Below the pieces are notes generated by a model, which searched no databases, had not been told where the DNA came from, and saw nothing but the letters and a program-made list of their open reading frames with translations. 64,000 nt of DNA from Magnetospirillum fulvum (lineage in GTDB: Bacteria; Pseudomonadota; Alphaproteobacteria; Rhodospirillales; Magnetospirillaceae). The DNA lies in the NCBI RefSeq assembly GCF_900108475.1, contig NZ_FNWO01000009.1, positions 1-64,000 of the forward strand, in the 5' to 3' direction. Below are positions 33,901 to 44,900 of this stretch, piece by piece (the first letter of the stretch is position 1; every line of letters starts with the position of its first letter). Made by a program: the position numbers and the translations under genes.

Positions 33901-35911
33901 CGGGGACCGGCGCGACCGGCTCCGGCCCGATCGCGCTCAGCCGCAGTTCCTGCCACGGGCCGGGCTCCAGCCGCGCCGCGTTTCCGTCATCGACGAGAAT
34001 CGCGCGCAGTCCGGCCCGGGTCGCCAGTTGGCTAAGACGCGGCGCGGGCAAAGCGGGATCGAGCGCGACGAAGGCGCATCCGCTCCGCCACACGCCCCAC
34101 AGTGTCGCGATCCACTCGCGTCCGCGCGGCACCAGCACGCCGACCCGGTTGCCGGGGGCGATTCCGGCCTCTCGCAGCGCCGCCGCGACGGCGCGGGCGC
34201 GCCGCTCCAGCCCGGCGTAATCGAGGCTTCCGTCGGCGTCGGTGATTGCGACGCGGTCGGGCCAGTCGCGGCAGGCGTGGCGCAACGCTTCGGGCAGCAG
34301 GGCGGCGACCGGCCGGGGGGCGATCCCGGCTCCCGACCAGGACCGGGTCAGCCGCGTCCTCTCGGCCTCGGTCAACAGCGGCAGGTCGAGCACGGGGCCA
34401 TCGGGCTGGCGCACTGCGGCGGCGGCGAGGGTCAGCAGATGGCCGCTCCAGCGCTGAATCGTCGCCGCGTCGAACAGGTCGATCGCATATTCGATATAGC
34501 CGTCCAGCCCGCCGTCGCCGGTCGGCTCAAGGAACAGGGTCAGATCGAATTCGGCCCCGCCGCCGTCAAGCAGGCAAGGGGTGGCGGAGAGGCCGGGCAG
34601 GGCGAAATCGCCGCGCGGGGCCTCGTGCATCAGGAACATCGTCTGGAACAACGGGGTGTGGTCGAGGCTGCGCTCGGGCGCCAGCCGCTCGACCAGCCGC
34701 TCGAACGGCGCGTCCTGGTGGGCCAGCACCTGCTGCGCCATCGTCCGCGTCCGCTCCAGATAGGTCGTCAGCGGCGGGTTGTCGTCGCCCTGCAACCGCA
34801 TCACCGCCGTGGTCAGGAACAGTCCGATCGTCTCCTCGGTTCCGGCCGGGCGCTGCGCCACCGGGCAGCCGACCGAGACGTCGTTCTGCCCGCTCAAGCG
34901 TCCGAGCAGCAAGCCCCACAGGCCCAGCCAGCTCATGAACGGCGTCGCCCCGGCACGGCGGCCCAGCGCGGCGACGTCGCGCGCCAGCGTCGCCGGAACG
35001 GCAAAGCGCAGGGTGCGGCCCCGGTTGGTCGGAACCGGCGGGCGGGGCCGGTCCCACGGCAGGGTCAGCAGCGGCGGCGCGGTCTCCAGGATCGCGGCGG
35101 CGGCGGCGACCGATTCGGCTTCGCGGGGATCGTCGCCCTTCGCGCTCTGCCAGTGGGCGACGTCGGTATAGCGCAGCGGCGGCGGTGAGGCGCGGTCGGG
35201 GTCGGGCGCGGTGGACGGGGCGATGCGGCGGGCATAGGCGCGGCCCAGGTCGCGCATCATCAGCCCCATCGAGCGGTAATCCGAGACAAGGTGATGAACC
35301 GCCAGCAGCAGGCCGTGCCGATTGGGTCCGATCCGGCACAGCAGGGCGCGGAACAAAGCCCCGGAGAGGACGAAGGGAAGGGCGGCGCGGGCGCGGGCGC
35401 GGCGGAGGAACGCCGCCTCGGGGTCGGGCTCGCCGCCGAGGTCCAGCCGCTCCAGCGGCTCGGCCGGGACCGGGCGCACCTCTTGCCACGGACTGCCGTC
35501 GCGCTCGACGATCACGGTCCGAAGCGCGGTCTGGCGGGTCAGCAACTCGACCAGCGCCGCCTCGAACGCGGCCTCGTCCAGCGGGCCGTCCAGCCGCAGC
35601 GCCAGCGGCATCGTGTAAGCTCCGGCACCGTCTTCCAGCCGGGACAGCACCCACAGCCGCCGCTGGGTCGGCGACAGCGGCGCCGTGTCGAGGTTCAGGG
35701 CGGGGATCGGGGCGACGGCGGCGGGCGAACCCGGCCGTCCGGGCAGACGCTCGATCAGCGCGGGCTTGTGCTGGCGAATCCGGTCGAGCAGATCGGTGGG
35801 GACGCCGCCCTTGGGGCCGCGCAGACGGATCTGACCGTCCTCGCTCCACAGGCTGATATCGCGCTCGGCGCATTCGGCGAGCAACAGGTCGATGTCGTGG
35901 TCAGAGGACAT
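27944..35911 (-). CDS. Two-module non-ribosomal peptide synthetase TubC-C-A-PCP-E-C-A-PCP
   Basis: This 2655-residue enzyme adds two amino acids. Residues 1-55 are a TubC-type N-terminal docking domain (LLAECAERDISLWSEDGQIR) that should bind the C-terminus of the upstream PKS. C1 has HHLVSDY (~207), where the Gly of HHxxxDG is Tyr. A1: FTSGSTGQPKG (~687); the pocket reads about D-V-E-N-L-T-G-V-T, faintly like ornithine-type codes with Glu at position three (weak inference). PCP1 is of the GGDSI type that precedes epimerases. The E domain (~1140-1540) has HHLAIDAVSW, IGWFTTMTP and FNYLG, so residue one becomes D-configured. C2 has a normal HHLILDGWS (~1722). A2 (FTW-type pocket, about D-A-W-T-I-G-G-I-C) resembles Phe codes, so an aromatic residue is likely. 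PCP2 ends at GGNSLL (~2582). Confidence 0.93.
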   Translation of the reverse strand: MSSDHDIDLLLAECAERDISLWSEDGQIRLRGPKGGVPTDLLDRIRQHKPALIERLPGRPGSPAAVAPIPALNLDTAPLSPTQRRLWVLSRLEDGAGAYTMPLALRLDGPLDEAAFEAALVELLTRQTALRTVIVERDGSPWQEVRPVPAEPLERLDLGGEPDPEAAFLRRARARAALPFVLSGALFRALLCRIGPNRHGLLLAVHHLVSDYRSMGLMMRDLGRAYARRIAPSTAPDPDRASPPPLRYTDVAHWQSAKGDDPREAESVAAAAAILETAPPLLTLPWDRPRPPVPTNRGRTLRFAVPATLARDVAALGRRAGATPFMSWLGLWGLLLGRLSGQNDVSVGCPVAQRPAGTEETIGLFLTTAVMRLQGDDNPPLTTYLERTRTMAQQVLAHQDAPFERLVERLAPERSLDHTPLFQTMFLMHEAPRGDFALPGLSATPCLLDGGGAEFDLTLFLEPTGDGGLDGYIEYAIDLFDAATIQRWSGHLLTLAAAAVRQPDGPVLDLPLLTEAERTRLTRSWSGAGIAPRPVAALLPEALRHACRDWPDRVAITDADGSLDYAGLERRARAVAAALREAGIAPGNRVGVLVPRGREWIATLWGVWRSGCAFVALDPALPAPRLSQLATRAGLRAILVDDGNAARLEPGPWQELRLSAIGPEPVAPVPDLDPAPDDEAYVVFTSGSTGQPKGIRISHAALAFHAESTADLFGLEAGEAVLQFASPGFDVAMEEVWPTLVRGGRVVICPDPARDSLAAFTDLLETEAVALANLPARFWDAWTTHLDENRLAVPSALRLLVTGSEAVDPATLRAWSRLPGGARRVLSGYGPSEATVTATFYDPDRDGPAAAGPLPLGRPIPGVVVFLLDSRGQTVPPGSVGELYLGGPGLALGYLDPVDPDPFGPDPFGPDPARPGQRLYRTGDRARLRPQSEDGPAVLLFEGRADRQIKRRGFRIEPGEIEAALLALGGIALTVVVTGAGGRLVALVEAAEGAHPDPEEMRRALAARLPAHLLPDAIRIVERLPRFANGKPDLPAAATLAEGAAEGEDATEHPGTSAPPQPGTQSLLAAIWARVLAVPHIGQDDNFFRLGGDSILALRVVSLAARAGLALSPRDLFQARTLAELAERARSDGGIAAEQSEITGEIAPLPIMAWLRDQPAPLRDGLTMSLALTLPAPVETATLRRVVLALLRHHDMLRLTLAADGRFRLRPVDPAEARAVLIEPDAAGLAEALAAPFDLAAGPLLRLIRTAPDRLVLQAHHLAIDAVSWGILVEDLARLIETEDEAASLPPKTVSVAAIAARLAEAARTPAAKTALALAERQAAGLSPLARSSEDGNGKTETVELSLELAAGMRRPDEWLLAGLGLALAQSLDRHSWLVEIEGHGRDLPPDLPAGIDLSRTIGWFTTMTPARFDLAAAVASDPAARALAAARQALRRARHHADDFALVRLCDDPALVRRRDALAPADLLFNYLGALDRDLPRGIGFDDQIAPLLPPQPLSHPLEVNAMIVAGRVRLRLDLSPARWPAGFGPDLAARLPVALVRLAALSDDDSPVPADFPLADQTGLDPAQLDRLARDGGLTDLFPLTPLQRGMLFHTLRDESSGTYFDQFTCRIDSDGSVTPERFRTAWERAIARHDALRCAFFWDGPPEPLQAVRRRVVPPVTLLDWRDLSGPEQDAAMIRLQKEDRARPFDLTQAPLMRLALCRTGETTWRMLWSNHHLILDGWSLPLLLDEVRRRLIDPEGRVAEDESPAPSFGAIVGWLARRDETDSLAFWQDDLAGFDTPTPLPLAGSGGDPDGWPQDSLLLGRTASRTVQAALRRRGLTLSSLIQGAWALLLSRHGGGRDVLFGVTVSGRPSDLPGADKIVGSSINTLPARVRIPRDTPAADWLAELRDRQAQREAHGHLDLGLLTRQSALPPGTQLFDSLVLVQTYPLGELGAEDGAGVRLSDFQAFERTDYGLTLVTAPEADDIRLGLVYDPARFEPACCRRLLCDLRTLMLRLCEEGDRPLDAIEMLSDDETRTILDQWSGTDRAMPWQGPWHGLFEAHAARRPDSAAILFGDSVTTYRDLDQRANRLAHRLQALGVGPESFVGVWLDRSPEMVVAVMGVLKAGGAYVPLDPDYPADRLALMIEDTNPPVVVTQSHLLPRMPALGGRAAILLDHESDDLAALPATPPPCAAGPDNVAFIVYTSGSTGRPKGSLTLHRGLTNLAQIQTEHFGVGPDSRVLQFFSLSFDAFTWEMLMALGSGAALAMGSPREVLPGPPLVAFLARHRVTHMTLTPSALAVLPPPAAGELPDLATIITGGEGCEHRLAGRWASEGRRFFHGYGPSETTICCSAHLCHDFSGPLPLGFALPNMRMYVLDDRLRPCPIGAVGEIHIGGVGVTRGYLNRPDLTAEKFLPDPFSAVPGATFYKSGDLGRLRPDGSIEFAGRVDQQVKIRGYRIEPGEIETVLRRDPEVAQAAIVVDTVAGQSPRLLAYVVGQEGTAPDPARLIDHIRASLPVYMVPAHLIVLPAFPLTINNKIDVAALPRPAAARSGGTVRVPPATPLEQRIAAVWAELLELPEIGADENFFDLGGNSLLVVRTCSALNRTLGSDLTVVELFDLPTVRQLAARLESGGGTAAARPDPSETSRSRQDGQDRLSALRQRRSRERT

Positions 35912-38900
35912 GCTCTTCGATCTTGCTTTCTTCGGTTGTGTCGGCGGGCGGGTGGGCGGCGGAAACCAGCGCGGCGGCGGTGCGGGGGGTCGGAGCCTGG
36001 AACAGCGCGCCCAGCGGCAGCGACACCCCCATCCGTTCGCGGATCAGTCCGATCAGCCGGGTCGCCATCAGGCTGTGGCCGCCCAATTCAAAGAAATCGT
36101 CGTCGGCCCCGACCGGCTCGATCCCCAGGATCTCCTGCCACAGGCCGATCAGCGCCGTCTCGGTGCCGGTCGCGGCCGGGGCATAGGGGGTGGCGAGGTC
36201 GGGCCGGGAATGACGCCCGGCCTGGGCCGGGTTCGGGGCCAGTTTTTGCGCCATCCGGGCCGGGCCGTCACGATCCTCGGCCAGCATCTCGAACAGGTCG
36301 CGGACCGACACCAGCACGCGCGGTTCGCCCGAGCCCAGCACCCGGCTCAGCACCTCGAAGCCTTGCGCGGCGGTCAGGCCGGGGGCGGGCGGGGAGTCCG
36401 GCAGCCCGTCATGGCGCTCGCGCCAGCGCCGGGCGGCGCGGACCGACATGCCGTCCTCGGTCCAATCGTCCCAGTCAATCGCGACGATGCGGCTGCCCTC
36501 GGCCTGATCGGCGACGGCGTCCATGAACTGGTTGGCGGCCTGATAGGCGGCCTGGGCGAATTTGTGGCCGGGCAGGGCGACGCCCAGGCTCGAGCACAGC
36601 ACCAGGAAGGCCCGGCTGTCGTGGCGGCCGAGCAGCCGGGTCAGGGCCAGGGTTCCGGCGATCTTGGGGGCCAGCACCGGCAGTGAATCCGCCCGCTTCC
36701 GCCGTCTCGCCATCCCCGCCTCGTCGGCCAGACCGGCGGCGTGGATGATCCCGTCCAGCGGACCGAAGCGGTCGGTTGCCTGGGCATGGGCCGCCTCGAT
36801 TGCCGCCGCGTCGGCGCAATCGGCGGCGATGACCAATACCGACCCGCCCAGCCGCTCGATCTCGCGGATGGCGCGGATGCGCCCTGCGATGTCGTCCTCG
36901 CCCTGGGCCAGGGCATCCCAATTGCCGGGGTCGGGCAGGCCGGTGCGCGAGGTCAGCACCAGCCGGGCCTGGAACCGGGCCGCCAGTTCGCGGGCCAGCC
37001 CCAGCCCGACTCCGCCCAAACCGCCGGTGATCCAGTAAACGCCGTGGCGGCGCAACGGAGACGGTTCGGCGGGCGGGAGCGGACGTGGATTCCAGCCCGG
37101 CAGCCAGCGGCGACGGCCGCGCAACGCCAGCTCGATCCCATCCTCGGGACCGGATAGCAGCGCGTCGAGCAGCCGGTCGGGATCGACCGCGCCCATTCCG
37201 ATATCGACGGCGCGGCAGGTCAGGTTGTCCTGCTCGACCGGCAACACCTTCAACAGGCCCAACGCGGCGGCGGCGAACGGCGTGCCGCTCTCGTCACCGT
37301 CGATCCGGTGCAATCCCCGGCTGACCAACCCGATCCGGCACGGCGCGGACTCGTCGCCCTCGGCCAGCGCCTTGGCCAGATCGAACAGGCTGAACAGGGA
37401 AAGGTCCAGGGCGCGCCCGGTCTCGGCCTCGCCGCAGCCCACCTCCAGACTCCACAGATGCAGCACGATCTCGGGCCGCCGTCCCTCCGTCGTCAGCCGG
37501 GTCAGCCGGGCGGCAGGGGAATCAGGGTCGCCGGGGCGGACCCGCTCGACCATCCCGCCACGGGCGACGATCCGCTCGGTCAGCGCCTCGCCCAGCGGAT
37601 CGGCTCCCTCCAGCAACAGCCAGTGGCGCGGGAAGCGGAGCGGGGATGCCGCCATCCCGCTCGCCCGCTGGGGACGCCAGGACGGCACATACAGCCATTG
37701 GGCCGGATCGCTGTCGGCGGCCCGCTCGCTTCGGGACCGGCGCGGCGCAACTCCGGGCTGACTCCAGTGACGGTCGCGGGCGAACGGATAGGCGGCCAGC
37801 GGAACCCGGCGGGCGGTGGGGGAAAGCCCGGCGGCAAAATCGGGCTCGGCTCCGGCCAGCCACAGCCGGGCCAGCGCTTCCTGAAACACCAGGGATTCGT
37901 CGCGGTCCTCGCGGGCGTGGCGCAGGCAATTCACCGTCTTGATCCCGGCGACGGCGGCGAACCCGCTCAAGGCCCGGCCCGGCCCGACCTCGATCCCGAC
38001 CAATCCGTCGGCAGCGGCGGCGGCCAGCGCCGCGCCAAAACGGACCGGGGCCAGCATCTGGCGTGCCCAATAGGCCGGGTCGGTCGCCTGATCGGCGGTG
38101 AGGATCTGCCCGGTCAGGTTGGAATAGACCGGCAGGCGGGGGGGAGTCAGGGTCATCGTCGCGGCGAACGCGGCCAGCGCCTCGGCGGCGGGGGCCATCA
38201 GGGCGGAATGGAAGGCGTGCGAGGTGGCCAGCCGGTGAGCCGGGCGACCCTGGTGGCGCAACGATTCCTCGGCGGCCTGGATCGTCGCGACCGGTCCCGA
38301 CAGGGTGCAGGCGGTGGGGCCGTTCAACGCGGCGACGGCCAGACCGGGATGGGCTTGGCACAGCGTCCCGGCCTCGTCCTCGGACAGGTCGGTCGCGATC
38401 ATCGCGCCGGGCTCCATCGCCGCCATCAGGCGGCCGCGCTCGGCGACCAGCCGCAGGCCATCCTCGGCCGAGATCACCCCGGCGACGCAGGCGGCGGTCA
38501 GTTCGCCCAGCGAATGGCCCAGCAGCGCGGCGGGGGCAAGGCGGTACTGCGCCAGCAGGTCGGCCAAAGCGAGGCCGAGCGCGAACAGCAGCGGCTGGGT
38601 AGCCGCGGTGTCGGCCAGATCGGACTCGGGCCAGGACGGATCGAGCAGCATCGGCAGGATGTCGCGGCCGAGCAGCGGGCGCAAGAACTCGCGGCAGGTA
38701 TCGAGGCGGCGGGCGAATACCGGCTCGGCGCGATAGAGGCCGCGCCCCATTCCCGGATATTGGCTGCCCTGTCCCGGCAGCAGGAACAGGAGCGGCGGCG
38801 CCCCGTCGCGGCATTGTCCGCTGAACTCGATGGTCCGCGCCGGATCGGGCCGCCCGCGTCCGCTCAGCCTGTCGGCGGCGGCGGCCTTGTCGCGGCAGAC

Positions 38901-41900
38901 GATCGCCCGGCGCAGCGGCAAGGACCGCCGCCCCCGCGCCAGGGTCAGGCAGAAATCGTCGAAATCGACCGTCCCGGCATCCTGGGCCAGGGCGTGCGAC
39001 AATTGCTCCAGCGCCGCCGGGCTCTTGGCCGACAGCTTCACCACCCGCCAACCGGGCTCCGTCTCTGTCTCCGGCAAGGGGGCGCGGGCGATTGCTTCGG
39101 CCTGGGCGACGACGACATGGGCGTTGGTGCCGCCGATCCCGAACGAACTGACCGCCGCCCGCCGCGTCCCGTCTGCCTTCGGCCAGGGCATCGGTCGGGT
39201 GGGCACGAAAAACGGCCCGGCGGCAAAGTCGATCCGGGGATTGGGCCGGGTGAAGTGGGGCGTGGGGGGAATCTCGCCGCCCGCGACGGTCAGCACGGTC
39301 TTGATCAGTCCGATCACCCCGGCGGCGGCGTCGGCATGGCCCAGATTGGCCTTGACCGCGCCCAAGCCGATCGAGCCGGGGGCAAGCGGGCCATAGGCCT
39401 GATGCAGCGCCGCCACCTCAATCGGATCGCCCAGTTCGGTGCCGGTGCCGTGCGCCTCGACATAGCCGATCTGGTCGGGGCGCAACCCGGCCTGGGCCAG
39501 GGCGGCGCGGATCGCCGCACTCTGCCCGGCGATGCCGGGGGCGAGATATCCGGCCTTGGCCGCGCCGTCATTGTTGATCGCCGCGCCGACGATCACGGCA
39601 TGGATGGTGTCGCCGTCGGCCAGGGCGGCGGAGAGCGGGCGCAGCACGACCAGCCCGCAGCCGCCGCTGGGCACGGTTCCCCGCGCTTCGGCATCGAACG
39701 GGCGGCAATGGCCGTCGGGGGAAAAGATCATCCCGGGGCGATAGAGATAGCCGCGCGGGACCAGCGGCAGCGACACGCCACCGGCCAGGGCGAACTCGGC
39801 CTCGCCCTGGCGCAACGCCCGGCACGCCATCGCCACCGCAGTCAGCGAGGTCGAGCAGGCGGTCTGCACCGTCACCGCCGGGCCGGTCAGATTGAGCAGA
39901 TAGGCGGTGCGGGTGGCAAGGAAGTCGGCCCCGTTGCCGGTGTAGGCGGCGAAGCCTTCCTCGGACAAAGGCGGGCCGTCGGGATAGGCCAGCGCCAGAT
40001 AGTGGTTGGCCCCGGTTCCGGCGAACAAGGCGGCGGACAGGCCGTCGGGGCCGGGGGCATGACCGGCATGTTCGAGCGCGTGCCAGGCGCATTCGAAGAA
40101 CACCCGCTGTTGGGGGTCGAGTCCCGCCGCTTCGTGCGGGCTGATGCCGAAGAACCCGGCGTCGAAGCAATCTATGTCGGCGACGAATCCACCGGCGCGG
40201 ACATAGGCCGGATCGGCCAGTTGGGCGGGGTCCAGTCCGGCGGCAAGCAATTCTTCGTCGCTGAAGCGCCCGATCAGCTCGCGCCCGTCGCGCAGCGCCT
40301 GGGCAAAGGCGGGCAGATCGGGCGCGCCGGGCAGACGGCAGGCCATCCCGATCACCGCGATCGGCTCGGCGGCGTCGCGGGGGGAGGGCACCGCCTCGGG
40401 CTCGGGCGCGGACGCACCGTCCGAGGGCTCCAACGCCTCGGCCAGACTGGCGATGGTGGGGTGACGGAACAGATCGACGGCGGCGATCTTGTGCTGGCAA
40501 CGCTGTTCGATCAGGCTCTGCACCTGGGCCACCAGCAGGCTGTGGCCGCCAGCGTCAAAGAAATTCTCGCGCTCGCCGACCTCGCGTCCCAGCACCTCGC
40601 GCCAGATCTCGGCCAGCAGCGGGCGCAGCCGGGCGGCAGGCAGACCGCGCGCGGGGCGGGGCGGCGGCGGGGTGGGTGCTGCCAGGGGCAAGGCGGCGGT
40701 GTCGATCTTGCCATTGGCGGTCAGCGGCAGGGCGTCGAGGCGGACGATCCGGTCCGGCACCGCCTGGGGCGGCAGCCGCTCCTTCAGCCGCTGGCGCAAT
40801 TCCTCGGCGGTCGGCGACGGACCCTCGGCGCGGGCCGGAACATAGCAGGCGACCAGCAGCGTGGTTCCGCCCTCGGCGCGCGGCACCACCACCGATTGCG
40901 CGACCTCGGGGAACGAATCGAGCAGGGCGGCGACTTCGATTGGTTCGATCCGGACGCCTCGGATTTTGACCTGATCGTCGCGGCGGCCCAGGAAGTCGAG
41001 CCCGCCATCCTCGCGACGGCGGACGCGGTCACCGGTGCGGTAAAGCCGCCCCTCGGCCCCCAGCGGGTGGGCGATGAACACGGCTTGGGTCAGATCGTCG
41101 CGGCCGAGATAGCCGCGCGCCAGACCGATCCCGCCCAGATACAATTCGCCCGCGACGCCGGGGGCGGTCGGCCGTCCGGCGGCATCGAGGCAGAACGCCT
41201 GGACGTTGGGCAATGGGCGGCCGATGTCGCTGCTGGTGGTCAAGCGGGTCGCGGTGGCGCACACCGTCGCCTCGGTCGGGCCATAGGCGTTGAACAGGGT
41301 CCGGCCCGGCGACCAGCGCTCGGCCAGCGCCTGCGGGCAGGCTTCGCCGCCCAGCACGAGGCAGGCGAGGTCGGGTAGGTCGTCCTGGACCGGCGGCAGC
41401 GCGGCCAGCGCCGAGGGCGGCAGCGACAGATGGGTGACGCGATAGGCTTTCAGCAGTTCGACCAACTCCCGCCCCGGCACGATGGCCAGCCGGTCGGCCA
41501 GCACCAGGGTTCCCCCGGCGCAGAGCAGGGTGGCGAGTTCGCCCATCGCGACGTCGAAGGCGGGCGAGACCAGCAATAGCGCCCGCGTCGCGGGGCCGAT
41601 TCCGTACAGGTCGGCCTGGGCCAAGGCAAGGTTGACCAGCGAGCGATGCTCGACCGCGACCGCCTTCGGCGCCCCGGTCGTGCCCGAGGTGGCGATGACA
41701 TAGGCCAGACTCCGCCCGTCGGCGGGCAGGGTCCGGCCGGGCGTCGCCGGGGGGCGGGCGGAGGGTGACGTGGCGAGCCGGTCGGGGGAGATCCGCGTCG
41801 TGCCGGGCGGCAGCGGCGGGAGCGACCGCGCCGGATCGGTCACCAGCAGCACCGGGGCGGTCTGGCGCAGGATCAGGGCGATCCGCTCGGGCGGCCAGAT

Positions 41901-44900
41901 CGGATCGAGCGGCAGCACCGCCGCGCCCGCCTGGAGCAGTCCCAGCCAGCAGGCGACGAAATCGGGACCGGGTTCGAGGCAGAGCGCGACCAAGGCGTCG
42001 CCGGTTTCGGGCAGATGGGGGGCGATCGCGGCGGCGATTGCGCTGGCGCGGGAGTCGAGCGCGCCCCGGGTCACTGGTCCGGCCGGGCCGTCGAGGGCGA
42101 TGGCCTCGGGATCGGCCAGCGCTTGGCGCCGGATCAGGTCGTGGATCAAGGCGGGCCGGGGCAGCGCGACCGGGGCACCCTGCGACAGACGTCCCAGGCG
42201 GTCCTGCTCCTCGGGGGGGATCAGCGGCAGCGCCCGCCAGTCGCGGTCGGAGGCACCCGTCTCGGCCAGGGCGCGGCACAGGGTCAGGGAGTGGGCGGCC
42301 AGACGCTCGATTGTCGCGGCGGTGAACAGGTCGGCGGCGGCGGTGACGGTCAGGGACAGACCTCCCGCCGCATCGGGTTGGGTTTCCCACACCAGATCGA
42401 GCCCGGTGCGGATCGGGTCGATCGGATAGGGCGTCGCGGTGGCGCCGGGCAGGACGGGCGGGGCGAACGGTTCGTTGTGATGGACGAACAGGCACTGGAC
42501 CAGCGGGGCATAGGCGAGGCTGCGCTCGACCTTGGCGGTCTGAACGATCCGGTCGAACGGCGGCTCGGCGTGGGCCTGGGCGGCGTGGCTGGCCCCGCGG
42601 GCGATGTCGAGCAGATCGGCGACCGAGCGGGCGCGGTCGAGCCGCAGCCGCAGCGGCAGGGTGTTGACGAAAAAGCCGATCAATCCATGCGTCGCCGGAT
42701 GGTTGCGGTTGGCGCTGACCATCCCGATCACCAGATCCTCGCGGCCGCCATGGGCGGCGAGCAGGGCGGCGAAGGCGGCGAGCAGGACCACCGGCCGGGA
42801 TTCGCCGCGCCGCCGCGCCAGGGCGTCCAGCCCGGCCAGGGTGGCGGGGTCGAGTCCGACGCGGACGACACTGGCCCGTCCGTCGCGCCGGGCTGGGCGG
42901 GGCCAATCGCTTGCGAGGTCGAGCAGCGGCGGGGCTCCCTCCAGGCTTTGGCGCCAATAGGCCAGATCGGCGGCAAAGCGGCCGCTTCGCTCGCGCGCCA
43001 GCGCCCAGGCGGCATAATCGTAATAGCTGACCGGCAGAGGGGGCAAGGCGGGCTGGCGCCCCTCGGCCAGCGCGGCGATGGTGGCGCTCAGTTCGTCGAG
43101 GAATACCTGGGTCGACCAGCCGTCCCAGGCGATATGATGGGCGCTGAAATAGAGCCGGGCCTGGTCCGGCCCAAGCCGGGCCAGCCGCAGCCGCAGCGGC
43201 GGCTCGGCGGCCAGATCGAACCGGGCCGCCGCGATCATTGTCTCCAGCGCGGCCAGTCCATCCTGCCGGGAATCGTCGGTCAAGCCCGACAGATCCAGGG
43301 CGGCGAAGATATCGTTCATTGCCGTCTCGGTCGGCAGCAGGGTCAGAAGGGGCTGGCCCTGTGCCTCGCCATGGAGCGTCCGTAACGGCAGATGCCGCGT
43401 TACCACCGCCCGGATCGCCGCTTCGAGATGGTCGGGATTGAGCGGACCGGACAGGTCGAACCCGCCTGCCAGACCGTCGCCCCGCTCAGCCCCCTCGATC
43501 AATTGGCGGCTCCAGAAGCCGCGCTGCGCGGGCGACAGGTCGGGAACCGAGCCAGCGGCGCGGGGGACCAGCGGCAGGTCGGGGGTGGCTTCGTCGTCCC
43601 CGTTCTCGTCCAGCCAGCGCGCCAGTCCGGCCACGGTCGGGGCAACGAACACCCGCTCGACCGGGAAATCGCGGCCGGACAGGGCGGCGATCCGCGCCGC
43701 CAGCCGTACCGCCAGCAGCGAATGGCCGCCGCAGGTGAAGAAATTAGCGTGGATCGAGGCGGGGGCTTGCCCCAGAATCTCGCTCATCGCCTGGGCGACC
43801 AGGGTTTCGCCGGGGGTGGACGGGGCGGCGCTCGCGGCTGCCGAGGGCAACGTCTCGCCCGGTTCCAGCGCGGACAGGGCGCGGCGGTCGAGCTTGCCAT
43901 TGGACAGCAAAGGCAGTCGCTCGATCCGGGAGAAGCGGTGCGGCACCATCGTCCGGGCGATCCGACCGGCGGCGAAGGCGTGCAGGGAATCGGCGGTCAA
44001 TCCGGCACCGGCGACGGGATCGAGCACGACGAAGGCGGCCAGGATCGGCTCGCCGCCGGGCAGGCTGGCCCGCGTCACCGCCGCGTCGCGTACTGCCGGA
44101 TGGGCGCGCAAGGTGGCCTCGACCTCGCCGGGTTCGATCCGAAGCCCATGCAGCGAAATCATGAAATCGTCGCGACCGAGATAGTCCAGCATGCCGTCGA
44201 AGCGGAAGCGGCCCAAATCGCCGGTGCGAAACAGCCGCTCGCCGTCGGGGGCGGTGGGGAAGGCGGCGGCGGTCTGGTCGGGATCGTCGAGATAGCCTCG
44301 CGCCAATTGCTCGCCCGCGACATGAAGGATGCCGGGCACGCCGGGCGGAACCGGCCGCCGGGCGGAATCGAGGACATAGATCCGGTTGCCCGGCAGCGGG
44401 CGACCGATCGGCACCGTTCCGTCCGGCGGCAGCGGGTCGTCGGGGCCGACTTCGTACCACGACACGTCGGCGGAGACTTCGGAACTGCCATAGATATTGA
44501 GCAGCCGGGCGTTGGGCGCGGCCCGGCGCAGCCTTGCCAGCAGATCGGCCGGCATCGCTTCGCCGCTGACCGAGATCAGGCCGAGCCGGGGCAGCCGCCG
44601 TCCCAGATCGGGGGCGGCGTCAAGCAACAGCGCCAGCAGTGAGGGCACCAGCAACAGACGGGTCGCTCCGATCTCGTCCAGCCGCGCCAGCAGCCGGTCG
44701 GGATCGTGGATGTCGGCGTCGGACAGCGGCACGACGGGCACCCCGGCCAGCAGCGGGCCGAACAATTCGGCCAGACTGTCGGCGAAGGTGACGGCGGCGC
44801 GCAGGCAGCAAATTTCGCCCGGCCGATAGGGGTGACGGCTCCATTGCCAGCGCAGCCGGTTGACGATGCCGCGATGGGTGCAGACCACCCCCTTGGGGCG

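Noticed and set aside
37308-41378. Open frame of about 1350 codons on the plus strand within the hybrid NRPS/PKS gene
   Set aside because: Same reason: it mirrors the KS, AT and A domains on the opposite strand and shows no domain of its own.
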